From an uncultured Clostridia bacterium (lineage in GTDB: Bacteria; Bacillota; Clostridia; Lachnospirales; Lachnospiraceae), in the NCBI GenBank assembly GCA_946405675.1, contig CAMJIC010000142.1, positions 1 through 6,602 of the forward strand: a DNA stretch of 6,602 bases. Direction: 5' to 3'. The first letter of the stretch is position 1; every line of letters starts with the position of its first letter. The notes beneath the pieces were generated by a model. The model worked only from the letters and a program-made list of their open reading frames with translations. It had not been told where the DNA came from and did not search any database. Positions 1-6,299 of the stretch are shown here, piece after piece. A program made the translations under genes and the position numbers.

Positions 1-17
1 TGCGAAGCATCGCCCGA

Positions 18-55
18 TGTGTAACTGTTCAGAACAGGTTCTGAACAGTTACACA
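18..55 (+). terminator. Palindrome with T run, probable terminator of a gene left of the window
   Basis: The arms 18-35 and 38-55 are perfect 18-base reverse complements separated by only two bases. A run of five T follows at 59-63, three bases after the stem. On the + strand this matches a rho-independent terminator, although the stem is not especially GC-rich. On the - strand no T run follows, so it would act in one direction only. An alternative is an operator: a TATATT that could serve as a -10 box for the next gene lies at 63-68, and the right arm would then cover the -35 region. The length and perfection of the palindrome exceed what a terminator needs. Confidence 0.6.
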
Positions 56-77
56 GAGTTTTTATATTCAGCATCCT

Positions 78-85
78 AAAGGAGA
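78..85 (+). promoter_or_regulatory. Ribosome binding site of the DUF4317 gene
   Basis: AAAGGAGA lies with its GGAG ending 10 nt before the ATG at 95. This supports that ATG as the start. Confidence 0.75.
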
Positions 86-94
86 TCAAAAGAA

Positions 95-1213
95 ATGAAC
101 AAGAAAGAAATCGCAGAGATCAAGAAGCTTCTTCTTCCGACCAAGGAGACCATCAGCAGGATCGCGGGATGTTACGTGAGCGCTGAGAAGGAGAAGATCA
201 CCACCTTCAACAAGAGCTTTGGACTGCTGGAGGAGGAAGAGGTTTTCAAGTATCTGGAGATTTTCCGGAAAAGCCTTTCCGGAACCGTCGGCAAGAACCT
301 CATGGATATGATTTTCCCGGATGAGGAAGAGAACGAGGGCGGAAAGCAGGAATTCCTGTACAGACTTCGGCAAAGCCATCTGGAGGATGATGCCCTCCTG
401 GAGCAGTTTTACGATAAGGTGATCGAAGGCTATGTGACGCCGGAGAACTACCTGATCCTCCTGATCGCGAACGCCTATGACGTTCCCGGCAAGGGGACAG
501 ACCGTCTGGAAATGTTTGATGCCTCCGAGGAGGTCTATGATTATTTCCAGGCCGTCATCTGCCCGGTTGACCTGGCAAAGCCAGCCCTTTCCTACGATCG
601 GGAACAGGCTTCCTTCCGGAGCAGGGACCGTGACTGGGTCGTCGGAATGCCGGCAGTCGGCATCCTGTTTCCATCCTTCAACGGAAGAGGAAACGACATC
701 CACAGCTGCCTCTATTATTCCAAGGATTCAGAAGATCTGCACTTCGACTTTACAGACGCGCTGTTCGGATGCCAGGCTCCACTGTCCGCCGGACTGCAGA
801 AGGAAGCCTTTGATCTGATGGTGGAGCAGTCCCTGGGAGAAAAATGCGATTTTGAGACAGTGAAGGAGATCCACGAAGTGCTGCTGGAGCGTGAGGAAGA
901 GCATCAGGATGATCCGGATCCGGATAATTTAGGGGTTTCGGATGTCAGGGTGATCCTCAGCAAGGCAGGTGTCCTGGCGGATGACATGCAAAGCCTGGAA
1001 GAAGCCTATGAAGAGAACGTCGGGAAGGATGGAACCCTTCTGGCCTCCAACGTGAGGGCAAAGGCGAAATTTGAAGTACATACACCGGATGTCACCATCA
1101 CCGTCAGCCGCGACCGGACCGACCTGGTGGAGACAAAGATGATCGATGGCAGGAAATGCATTGTGATCCCGATCACGGACGAGGTGCTGGTGAACGGGAT
1201 CCACGTACGGTAG
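95..1213 (+). CDS. DUF4317 family protein, function unknown
   Basis: This 372-residue protein matches, from memory, the DUF4317 family of Clostridia. The N-terminus carries the familiar pattern MNKKEIAEIKK, then a segment around residues 23-70 with ISRIAGCYV, EKEKITTF and FKYLEIFRKSLSGTVGKNL. It has no signal peptide or membrane segment and is rich in acidic residues, so it should be a soluble cytoplasmic protein. Two acidic stretches (about 75-82 and 265-277) look like linkers. The C-terminal part (about residues 325-372) is beta-rich and basic-hydrophobic, ending in an ITDEVLVNGIHV segment. No catalytic motif is visible and I cannot assign a function. It appears to be a single-gene unit, with a terminator-like palindrome before it and a repeat element plus a new promoter after it. 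Its stop codon lies within a putative 8-bp target duplication of that element. Confidence 0.88.
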   Translation: MNKKEIAEIKKLLLPTKETISRIAGCYVSAEKEKITTFNKSFGLLEEEEVFKYLEIFRKSLSGTVGKNLMDMIFPDEEENEGGKQEFLYRLRQSHLEDDALLEQFYDKVIEGYVTPENYLILLIANAYDVPGKGTDRLEMFDASEEVYDYFQAVICPVDLAKPALSYDREQASFRSRDRDWVVGMPAVGILFPSFNGRGNDIHSCLYYSKDSEDLHFDFTDALFGCQAPLSAGLQKEAFDLMVEQSLGEKCDFETVKEIHEVLLEREEEHQDDPDPDNLGVSDVRVILSKAGVLADDMQSLEEAYEENVGKDGTLLASNVRAKAKFEVHTPDVTITVSRDRTDLVETKMIDGRKCIVIPITDEVLVNGIHVR

Positions 1214-1293
1214 GAGTTACAAGTCACGCCTCTGCCAGCGGGCACACCCACAGGCCGGCACGCTGGCAGGGGTGTGACTTGTTACCGGCAGTA
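1208..1293. repeat. Degenerate 8-bp direct repeat bracketing the first palindromic element
   Basis: CGGTAGGA (1208-1215) and CGGCAGTA (1286-1293) match at 6 of 8 positions and directly abut the element ends at 1216 and 1285. Alone this is weak. It gains weight because the second element copy is bracketed by an exact 8-bp repeat at the equivalent points. The left repeat includes the TAG stop of the DUF4317 gene. Confidence 0.45.
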
Positions 1294-1320
1294 GCTTCTG
1301 TGTGGCTTGCGGTAACTCCT
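1212..1320. repeat. Outer 9-bp inverted repeat enclosing copy 1
   Basis: AGGAGTTAC at 1212-1220 and GTAACTCCT at 1312-1320 are exact reverse complements. They enclose the main hairpin and the segment 1281-1311. In addition, GTTACCG at 1281-1287 can pair with CGGTAAC at 1310-1316. The same GTAAC block therefore has two alternative partners. This could be a branched RNA fold or only a chance consequence of the GTTAC-rich ends. Confidence 0.45.
1216..1285. mobile_element. Small non-coding palindromic element, copy 1 (MITE-like)
   Basis: This 70-base element begins and ends with GTTAC. Its arms 1216-1240 and 1261-1285 form a 25-base inverted repeat: 22 Watson-Crick pairs, two G-T pairs and one mismatch, around a 20-base loop. 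Positions 1221-1240 and 1261-1280 would pair without a break in RNA. It shares GTTACAAGTCAC, a core of about 21 bases with one difference (1248-1268 in this copy) and GACTTG with the copy at 3890-3947. No T run follows the stem, so it is not a classic terminator. It has no coding capacity, so any movement would need a transposase supplied elsewhere. A conserved mRNA-stabilising or processing hairpin is the alternative. Confidence 0.65.
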
Positions 1321-1324
1321 GTGG

Positions 1325-1353
1325 GTGACGAAGCCCCGCTTGTGTGATATACT
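1325..1353 (+). promoter_or_regulatory. Sigma-A type extended -10 promoter for the cdaA operon
   Basis: TATACT at 1348-1353 differs from the TATAAT consensus at one base and is preceded by TGA, giving the TGn extension of an extended -10 promoter. GTGACG at 1325-1330 is a partial -35 (four of six bases match TTGACA) with 17-base spacing. Transcription would start near 1360, leaving a leader of about 40 bases before cdaA. It lies five bases beyond the folded repeat region, so transcripts starting here would not include that structure. Confidence 0.65.
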
Positions 1354-1385
1354 GCCCTTGACACCCGTAAACAACGGTGAAGATG

Positions 1386-1391
1386 AGGAGG
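1386..1391 (+). promoter_or_regulatory. Ribosome binding site that sets the cdaA start
   Basis: A perfect AGGAGG lies 9 nt before the ATG at 1401. It falls inside the reading frame of the GTG at 1377, so it argues strongly for starting at 1401 rather than 1377. Confidence 0.85.
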
Positions 1392-1400
1392 AAGGCGAGG

Positions 1401-2279
1401 ATGATTTCCTGGGTCAATGCCTTCATAACCAGGATCAACACATATCTCACGCGGCTGAACCTGCCGAATGTGACATTGACGTTGATCGATGTTCTGGAGA
1501 TCCTGATCCTGGCCTGGCTGGTCTACCGGCTGCTGAACTGGATCCAGAGCTCCCATGCCTGGACCCTCCTTCGGGGGATCATGGTGATTGCGGCCGCCCT
1601 CGCGGTCATTTACCTGCTGCAGATGGACACCCTGATCTATATCATCAATCAGGGACTGAGCATCGCGATCATTACGCTAGTGATCGTCTTCCAGCCGGAG
1701 CTGAGGAAGGTGCTGGAGTCACTGGGCGAGAGGGAGCTTCTGAACCATTCGTTCCTGTTCGGTTCCACCAGGAATTATACCAGCCGGTTTTCTGACCGGA
1801 CGCTGGAAGAGCTTGTCAGGGCATCGATGGAGATGTCGGCGGAGCGCACGGGTGCCCTGATCGTCATTGAACAGAACGAGAACCTGCGTGAGTATGAAAG
1901 GACAGGAATTGAGATCGACGCCCTGGTCACAAGCCAGCTTCTGATCAATATTTTTGAACACAATACACCGCTGCATGATGGCGCGGTGATCATCCGCGGG
2001 GACAGGGTCACGGCGGCAACCTGCTATCTGCCTCTGTCTGACAATAAATCTTTGTCAAAGGCACTGGGAACCAGGCACCGCGCAGGTGTCGGCGTGTCGG
2101 AGGTGACGGATTCCCTGACGATCATCGTGTCGGAGGAGACCGGCGGGATCTCGGTCGCGTACCGCGGAACGCTCCAAAGGAGTGTTACGGAGAAGGCTTT
2201 GCGTGACCGGCTGATCGAGGCACAGAATAAAACTGCCGCGGTACGCAGAAAAAGTCATTGGTTCAGGAGGGCAAAGTAA
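1401..2279 (+). CDS. cdaA: Diadenylate cyclase CdaA (c-di-AMP synthase)
   Basis: CdaA condenses two ATP into cyclic di-AMP at the membrane; this messenger controls potassium and osmolyte balance and cell-wall homeostasis in Firmicutes. Numbered from the ATG at 1401 (292 residues), three membrane helices lie at about 24-45, 56-73 and 78-97, followed by the family junction FQPELRKVLE. The DAC domain covers about 98-270 and has both active-site motifs: DGA at 193-195 (in LHDGAVII) and RHR at 225-227 (in LGTRHRAGVGVSE). It also has the EETGGIS segment typical of the domain. The protein is roughly 20 residues longer than Bacillus CdaA as I recall it, from a longer amphipathic N-terminus and a basic tail. 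It is the first gene of an operon, and its TAA overlaps the cdaR ATG by one base. Catalytic residues are intact, so activity is expected. Confidence 0.97.
   Translation: MISWVNAFITRINTYLTRLNLPNVTLTLIDVLEILILAWLVYRLLNWIQSSHAWTLLRGIMVIAAALAVIYLLQMDTLIYIINQGLSIAIITLVIVFQPELRKVLESLGERELLNHSFLFGSTRNYTSRFSDRTLEELVRASMEMSAERTGALIVIEQNENLREYERTGIEIDALVTSQLLINIFEHNTPLHDGAVIIRGDRVTAATCYLPLSDNKSLSKALGTRHRAGVGVSEVTDSLTIIVSEETGGISVAYRGTLQRSVTEKALRDRLIEAQNKTAAVRRKSHWFRRAK
2265..2270 (+). promoter_or_regulatory. Ribosome binding site that sets the cdaR start
   Basis: AGGAGG within the last codons of cdaA lies 8 nt before the ATG at 2279. The cdaA stop and cdaR start overlap as TAATG, which suggests coupled translation. 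It argues against the in-frame TTG at 2258. Confidence 0.85.
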
Positions 2280-3598
2280 TGGGACACCGGATCCGGAAGG
2301 CTCTGCTGGGCAATCTGTGGATCAAATTCCTGTCGCTTCTGATCGCGATCGGAATCTGGCTCATGGTTTCAAACGCAAACAATCCGACGCGGACCACGCT
2401 GTTTATGAACGTCCCGATCACGATCGTGAACCAGGATGCGGTCGCAGACATCGGAAAGGTCATAGAGGCACAGGGGAGCGGGACCGTCACGCTGCGGGTT
2501 ACGGAGAAGCGCTCTGTGCTGGAGCAGCTGAACCGCACCGGTTCTGATTTCCATGTGGAAGCGGACATGAACAATATCACGGAGATGAGCACGGTTCCGC
2601 TGACGGTCACATGTGACAATCCGGTCATCACCTGGGATGAGATTGAGATCTCCCCGCCAAGCCTGAAGGTGACCCTCGAGGATAAGGTGGAGCAGACCTT
2701 CGTGGCCTCTGTGTCGGCGGAGGGCGTACCGGGAAGCGGCTATGAGGTCGGCACCAGCACGATCGTGCAGGGAAAGAATATTGTGATTGCAGGACCGGGA
2801 TCCTTGATGCATATCATCAACCAGGTCGTAGCCCCGGTGAACGTGGACGGTCTGCAGGAAGACAAGACTCTGCAAAGCACACTGAAGATCTACGATAAAA
2901 ACGGGGATACCTTTACCGATGCCCAGTTTGCGAGCCTGGAATTAAAGGATGAGAAAGGAAATGTGCTGACGGGGCATATGGTTGACGTTGTGGTTGACCT
3001 GTGGCGGATCCGGACGGATGTGCCGATCCGCGTGAAGACGACGGGCAGCCCGGCCTGGGGCTACCGCGTATCCGGTATCACAACGATTCCGGAAAGGATC
3101 AGTGTCGCCGGAACGGAAGAAGCGCTGGAGGCGCTTGGCGCAGTGTTCGACGTTGCCGATCCGGTAGATGTGAACGGGGCAACGCAGGATGTGACAACGG
3201 AGATCGACCTGACAGGCACGCTGTCTGCCATGAACGGGCTGAAGCTGATCACGGATGCGGATCCGTCGGTACAGGTAGAGGTCGCGATCGAGGCAAACGG
3301 CGATGTGACCCTTCCGATCCCGCTCAGCGCGATCAGCTTTACGAACAAACCAGAGAAGATGGATCTGATCTTTACACCTGCGGACGAGGTATCCGTGAAG
3401 GTTCACGCCCTTTCGGAGGAAGCGAAGAAGCTTTCCGCGGAGGCAATCGGCCTGAGCGTTGACCTTTCTGTATGTGCGGCGGAGGGCAGTTACGAGCTGC
3501 CGGTTCAGGTTACTCTTCCGGAAGGGTATGAGCTGGCCTCTGAGGTGACGCTTACGGTCGTGTCGTCGAAACAGGCGGCGCAGACGGAGGGGAATTGA
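2279..3598 (+). CDS. cdaR: CdaR, YbbR-repeat regulator of the diadenylate cyclase
   Basis: CdaR is the membrane-anchored partner of CdaA and modulates its cyclase activity; its repeats lie outside the membrane. Counted from the ATG at 2279 it has 439 residues. It has a short basic N-terminus, one membrane helix at about 13-31 (WIKFLSLLIAIGIWLMV, the typical YbbR family opening) and then four beta-rich YbbR repeats at roughly 38-136, 137-242, 243-338 and 339-430. Repeat signatures include VPITIVN, SPPSLKVTLEDKVEQ, IVIAGPGSLMHIINQVVAPV and ISVAGTEEALEAL. The tail is short and polar. Four repeats is, as I recall, a usual number for this family. Overlap with cdaA implies matched synthesis of the two partners. 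In many Firmicutes the next gene is glmM; here it is an HPr-like gene instead. Confidence 0.94.
   Translation: MGHRIRKALLGNLWIKFLSLLIAIGIWLMVSNANNPTRTTLFMNVPITIVNQDAVADIGKVIEAQGSGTVTLRVTEKRSVLEQLNRTGSDFHVEADMNNITEMSTVPLTVTCDNPVITWDEIEISPPSLKVTLEDKVEQTFVASVSAEGVPGSGYEVGTSTIVQGKNIVIAGPGSLMHIINQVVAPVNVDGLQEDKTLQSTLKIYDKNGDTFTDAQFASLELKDEKGNVLTGHMVDVVVDLWRIRTDVPIRVKTTGSPAWGYRVSGITTIPERISVAGTEEALEALGAVFDVADPVDVNGATQDVTTEIDLTGTLSAMNGLKLITDADPSVQVEVAIEANGDVTLPIPLSAISFTNKPEKMDLIFTPADEVSVKVHALSEEAKKLSAEAIGLSVDLSVCAAEGSYELPVQVTLPEGYELASEVTLTVVSSKQAAQTEGN
3586..3592 (+). promoter_or_regulatory. Ribosome binding site that sets the HPr-like gene start
   Basis: GGAGGGG lies 8 nt before the ATG at 3601 and 11 nt before the ATG at 3604. 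The start at 3601 also places the HPr landmark positions 15 and 46 exactly. It argues against the TTG at 3595. Confidence 0.75.
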
Positions 3599-3600
3599 CG

Positions 3601-3876
3601 ATGATGGAGAAAAAGATCCTGCTTGGATGCACCGGCGGCCTGTTTCTGAGGGATGCCGGTGTGATCAGCGAAAGCGCGATGAAGTATCGCTGCAGGAGCG
3701 TGCTTGTGATCGGAGAGGAAAGCTATAACCTCAGGAGTGTGCTTAGTGTGCTCAGCGCCCAGATGAGTTCCCGGAAGGAAGCCTTGTTAAGGTGTGACGG
3801 AACGGATGAGGGAGAGGCGATCCAGACCCTTACCAGGCTTCTGGAAGAGACTCCGAAGGGAGGCAAGCCATCCTGA
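3601..3876 (+). CDS. HPr-like protein lacking the active-site histidine (Crh-type)
   Basis: This 91-residue protein has the length and pattern of HPr, the PTS phosphocarrier. Aligned without any gap to Bacillus HPr as I recall it, shared residues include G13, R17, K28-Y29, N43-L44, S46, V50, S52, G67, D69-E70, A73 and L77. Position 15, the histidine that accepts phosphate from Enzyme I, is Phe, and Pro18 is Asp, so it cannot work as a PTS phosphocarrier. Ser46, the target of HPr kinase/phosphorylase, is kept in the context NLRSVLSVLS. Bacillus Crh similarly lacks His15 (it has Gln) and is regulatory. The gene begins two bases after the cdaR stop, so it belongs to the c-di-AMP operon. A role linking carbon status to c-di-AMP is inference. 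It could also be a structural adaptor without phosphorylation. Confidence 0.82.
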   Translation: MMEKKILLGCTGGLFLRDAGVISESAMKYRCRSVLVIGEESYNLRSVLSVLSAQMSSRKEALLRCDGTDEGEAIQTLTRLLEETPKGGKPS

Positions 3877-3881
3877 AGCCA

Positions 3882-3889
3882 GGGAGTAT
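3882..3889. repeat. Left 8-bp direct repeat (putative target duplication)
   Basis: GGGAGTAT here is identical to 3948-3955 and directly abuts the left end of the palindromic element at 3890. It lies 5 bases after the stop of the HPr-like gene. Confidence 0.7.
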
Positions 3890-3947
3890 GTTACAAGTCA
3901 CACCCCCGCCCACAGGCCGGCCCGCTGGCGGGGAGTTGACTTGCAAC
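3890..3947. mobile_element. Small non-coding palindromic element, copy 2 (MITE-like)
   Basis: This 58-base element starts GTTAC and ends GCAAC. Arms 3890-3910 and 3927-3947 pair at 17 of 21 positions around a 16-base loop. Compared with copy 1 at 1216-1285 it keeps GTTACAAGTCAC, the core at 3909-3929 (one difference) and GACTTG. It is 12 bases shorter, having lost part of the left arm. It is bracketed exactly by an 8-bp direct repeat, as expected after transposition. No T run follows, so it is not an obvious terminator. The pairing is more decayed than in copy 1, whereas the flanking repeat is better preserved. Confidence 0.7.
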
Positions 3948-3955
3948 GGGAGTAT
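3948..3955. repeat. Right 8-bp direct repeat carrying the ribosome binding site of the fusion gene
   Basis: GGGAGTAT is identical to 3882-3889. Its GGGAG (3948-3952) lies 10 nt before the ATG at 3963 and is the only Shine-Dalgarno candidate for that gene. Confidence 0.7.
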
Positions 3956-3962
3956 TTGATCC

Positions 3963-6299
3963 ATGGACAGAGAAAGATACAAACGCCTGATCATGTTTTT
4001 TGCGTCTGTGCTGGTGATCGGACTTCAGACGGCAAATTTTGCGCATATCTGGTATACGGAATATAACCGCCGGTCTGTGATCCAGATGTTCTACTGGAGG
4101 CGCGGAAACTGGGTCCTGTTCGGGCTTTACGCTTTGATCATTTTACTGATTTCAAAGCTGTTCGGGGCGCTGAAGGTAGGATATATGCGTGTCCAGGATG
4201 TCATCATCGCACAGATCTGTTCGGTGCTGCTTTCCAATGCCATCGTGTATATCCAGCTCGCACTGATCGGACGGTGGAAATTTCCGGCACATATCACCCC
4301 CATGCTCAGGCTGACCGCATTGAATCTGGTGCTGGTTATTCTGTGGGTGGTCTTCATGCGGTGGATCTATAATACGATCTACCCGCCCAAGTCCGTGATC
4401 CTGATCTATGATCAGCACAATCCGGAGAAGCTTCTGAAAAACATCGCTTCCCGGAAGGATAAATATGATATCGAGGAAGCGGTTCCTGTCAGCCGCGGGA
4501 TCGAATATATTCAGGATCACATCCTGAATCATGAGGCCTGCATCGTCGGGGATCTCCCGTCCCATGAGAGGAACCTTCTGGTCAAATACTGTTTCGAGAA
4601 GGGGATCAGGTGTTACTGCAGCCCGAAGATCTCGGACATTATGCTGATGGGAGCGGAGAAGATCCATATGTTCGATACTCCGCTTCTTTTGATGCGCAAC
4701 AGGGGCCTGACTGCGGAACAGCAGTTTGTAAAACGGGTTTTGGATATTGTGGTATGCGTGCTGCTTACCGTCCTTCTGTCCCCTGTATTGCTTGTGATCG
4801 CAGCCCTGGTGAAGCTGTATGACCGGGGACCGGTCTTTTACCGTCAGGAGCGGCTGACCCAGTACGGGAAGGTCTTCATGATCATCAAGTTCCGCTCCAT
4901 GCGTGTGGATTCCGAGGAAAAGAGCGGTGCCAGGCTTGCGGCAAAGGGGGATGACAGGGTGACGCCCGTGGGCAGGGTCCTGCGCAAGATTCATTTTGAC
5001 GAGCTCCCCCAGCTGTTTAATATCATCAAAGGAGACATGTCGATTGTAGGTCCAAGGCCGGAACGGCCGCAGATCGCGGCGCAGTATGAGAAGGAGATCC
5101 CGGAGTTTTCCTACAGGCTGAAGGTGAAGGCCGGCCTGACCGGTTATGCTCAGGTCTACGGGAAATACAATACCAAGCCCTATGACAAGCTGAAGCTTGA
5201 CCTGACTTATATCGAAAATTACTCCCTGCTGCTGGATCTCCAGCTGGTGGCGACGACGGTGAAGATCCTCTTCCAGAAGGAGAATACAGAGGGTGTGGAA
5301 AAAGAGCAGAGGACCGCGTCAGGAACGGATGACCTTCTTCCGGCGGACAGTGAGAAGATGGAGCAGCAGGTACAGAAAACCATCCAGAACCTGAAGCTGG
5401 AGGATCATTCGGCGCTGTCCGGGCATATTGAGATGTCTGATGTTTCCTATGAGGATGCCGCTGCTCTGCCGAAAGGGGTCCGGGCGCGGGATGTCGCGGC
5501 TTCCCAGCTTCCGGGGCTTCTGGTCACGGTCATCATCCCGGTGTACAACAGCGCTGCAACGCTGAAGGATGCGGTTGACAGCGTGCTTGCCCAGGATATG
5601 CATTTCGAATCGGCTGACCGGATTGGAAGAGGCAGTGTGCAGGAGATGGAGGTCCTGGTGATTGACGACGATTCCACGGATGACCCGGACAGTGTGATGC
5701 GGCAGTATGAGTCGGATCCGCGGGTGCTTTATCTGCACAACAAGAACAGGCTGGGTGCTGCCACGACCCGGAACCGGGGGGCGCTCCTGGCCAGGGGAAA
5801 GTATATCGCCTACCTGGACGCGGATGATCTGTGGAAGCCGGATAAGCTGAAGAAACAGTTCGAGCGGATCTTCTCTACCGGGGATGTATTGTGCTGCAGC
5901 GCGCGGGAGCTGATCCTGCCGGACGGGAGCCGGACAGGAAAGGTAATCGGCGTGAAGGAGACGCTGACCTGGCGCGACATGCTCATGAACAATCAGATCA
6001 ATTGCTCCTCCGTTGTGCTGCTCACAGAAGTAGCCAGGCGTTACCCGATGATCCATGAGGATTCCCATGAGGACTATATTATGTGGATGAACATCCTGAA
6101 CCGGTATGAGGAAGTATGCGCAGTCAATGAGCCCCTGATCCTGTACCGGGTCAGCTCGACAGGGAAGAGCGGAGGGAAGCTGAAGAGCGCCAGAATGAGA
6201 TACCGGGCTTACCGCTATCTGGGATTCGGGCCTGTGAAAAGCGCCATCCTGTTTTCCGGCTACGCGGTGAACGGGGTAATCAAGTATGTCACTGCCTGA
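3963..6299 (+). CDS. Fusion of polyprenyl-phosphate sugar-1-phosphate transferase and GT2 glycosyltransferase
   Basis: This 778-residue protein has two catalytic parts. Residues 1-140 hold four membrane helices (about 8-24, 49-66, 79-103, 117-136). Residues 143-250 form a Rossmann-like domain. A membrane helix at about 262-285 opens a bacterial sugar transferase domain (about 260-440). This has KFRSM at 309-313, the catalytic DE pair at D346-E347 in DELPQ, GPRPE at 363-367 and KAGLTGYAQV. It should transfer a sugar-1-phosphate from a nucleotide sugar to undecaprenyl phosphate. A polar linker (about 440-518) leads to a GT-A domain from L520 (VTVIIPVYN), with DDDSTDD at 568-574, DADD at 619-622 for metal and nucleotide binding, and a likely catalytic HEDY at 702-705. 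The sugars cannot be read from sequence. The fusion could make the first two sugars of one glycan. The downstream polysaccharide permease fits this. Confidence 0.93.
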   Translation: MDRERYKRLIMFFASVLVIGLQTANFAHIWYTEYNRRSVIQMFYWRRGNWVLFGLYALIILLISKLFGALKVGYMRVQDVIIAQICSVLLSNAIVYIQLALIGRWKFPAHITPMLRLTALNLVLVILWVVFMRWIYNTIYPPKSVILIYDQHNPEKLLKNIASRKDKYDIEEAVPVSRGIEYIQDHILNHEACIVGDLPSHERNLLVKYCFEKGIRCYCSPKISDIMLMGAEKIHMFDTPLLLMRNRGLTAEQQFVKRVLDIVVCVLLTVLLSPVLLVIAALVKLYDRGPVFYRQERLTQYGKVFMIIKFRSMRVDSEEKSGARLAAKGDDRVTPVGRVLRKIHFDELPQLFNIIKGDMSIVGPRPERPQIAAQYEKEIPEFSYRLKVKAGLTGYAQVYGKYNTKPYDKLKLDLTYIENYSLLLDLQLVATTVKILFQKENTEGVEKEQRTASGTDDLLPADSEKMEQQVQKTIQNLKLEDHSALSGHIEMSDVSYEDAAALPKGVRARDVAASQLPGLLVTVIIPVYNSAATLKDAVDSVLAQDMHFESADRIGRGSVQEMEVLVIDDDSTDDPDSVMRQYESDPRVLYLHNKNRLGAATTRNRGALLARGKYIAYLDADDLWKPDKLKKQFERIFSTGDVLCCSARELILPDGSRTGKVIGVKETLTWRDMLMNNQINCSSVVLLTEVARRYPMIHEDSHEDYIMWMNILNRYEEVCAVNEPLILYRVSSTGKSGGKLKSARMRYRAYRYLGFGPVKSAILFSGYAVNGVIKYVTA

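Noticed and set aside
1..24. Possible last codons of an upstream gene (frame ending CEASPDV then TAA at 22-24)
   Set aside because: The terminator-like palindrome right after it makes this plausible, but seven codons cannot be told from chance and another frame is also open.
86..703. Open frame of 205 codons on the - strand
   Set aside because: It is antisense to the DUF4317 gene, which has a good ribosome binding site and recognisable family sequence.
912..925. Short tandem of GATCCG units
   Set aside because: It encodes the acidic DPDPD linker of the DUF4317 protein and is only two units long.
1216..1293. Element copy 1 as a rho-independent terminator of the DUF4317 gene
   Set aside because: The stem is strong but is followed by CGGCAGTA rather than a T run. 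Copy 2 also lacks a T run and lies inside a gene cluster.
1377..1400. GTG start 24 bases upstream of the chosen cdaA ATG
   Set aside because: The strong AGGAGG lies inside this extension and is placed for the ATG at 1401; no comparable site precedes the GTG.
2258..2278. TTG start for cdaR, seven codons upstream
   Set aside because: The AGGAGG at 2265-2270 lies downstream of this TTG and is correctly spaced for the ATG at 2279.
3936..3958. TTGACT as a -35 box for a promoter inside element copy 2
   Set aside because: The match to TTGACA is good, but the only TA-rich hexamer (3953-3958) is 11 bases away, too close, and nothing fits at 16-18 bases.
4152..4994. Open frame of 280 codons on the - strand
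   Set aside because: It is antisense to the sugar transferase region and has a His/Asp/Gln-rich composition typical of shadow frames.
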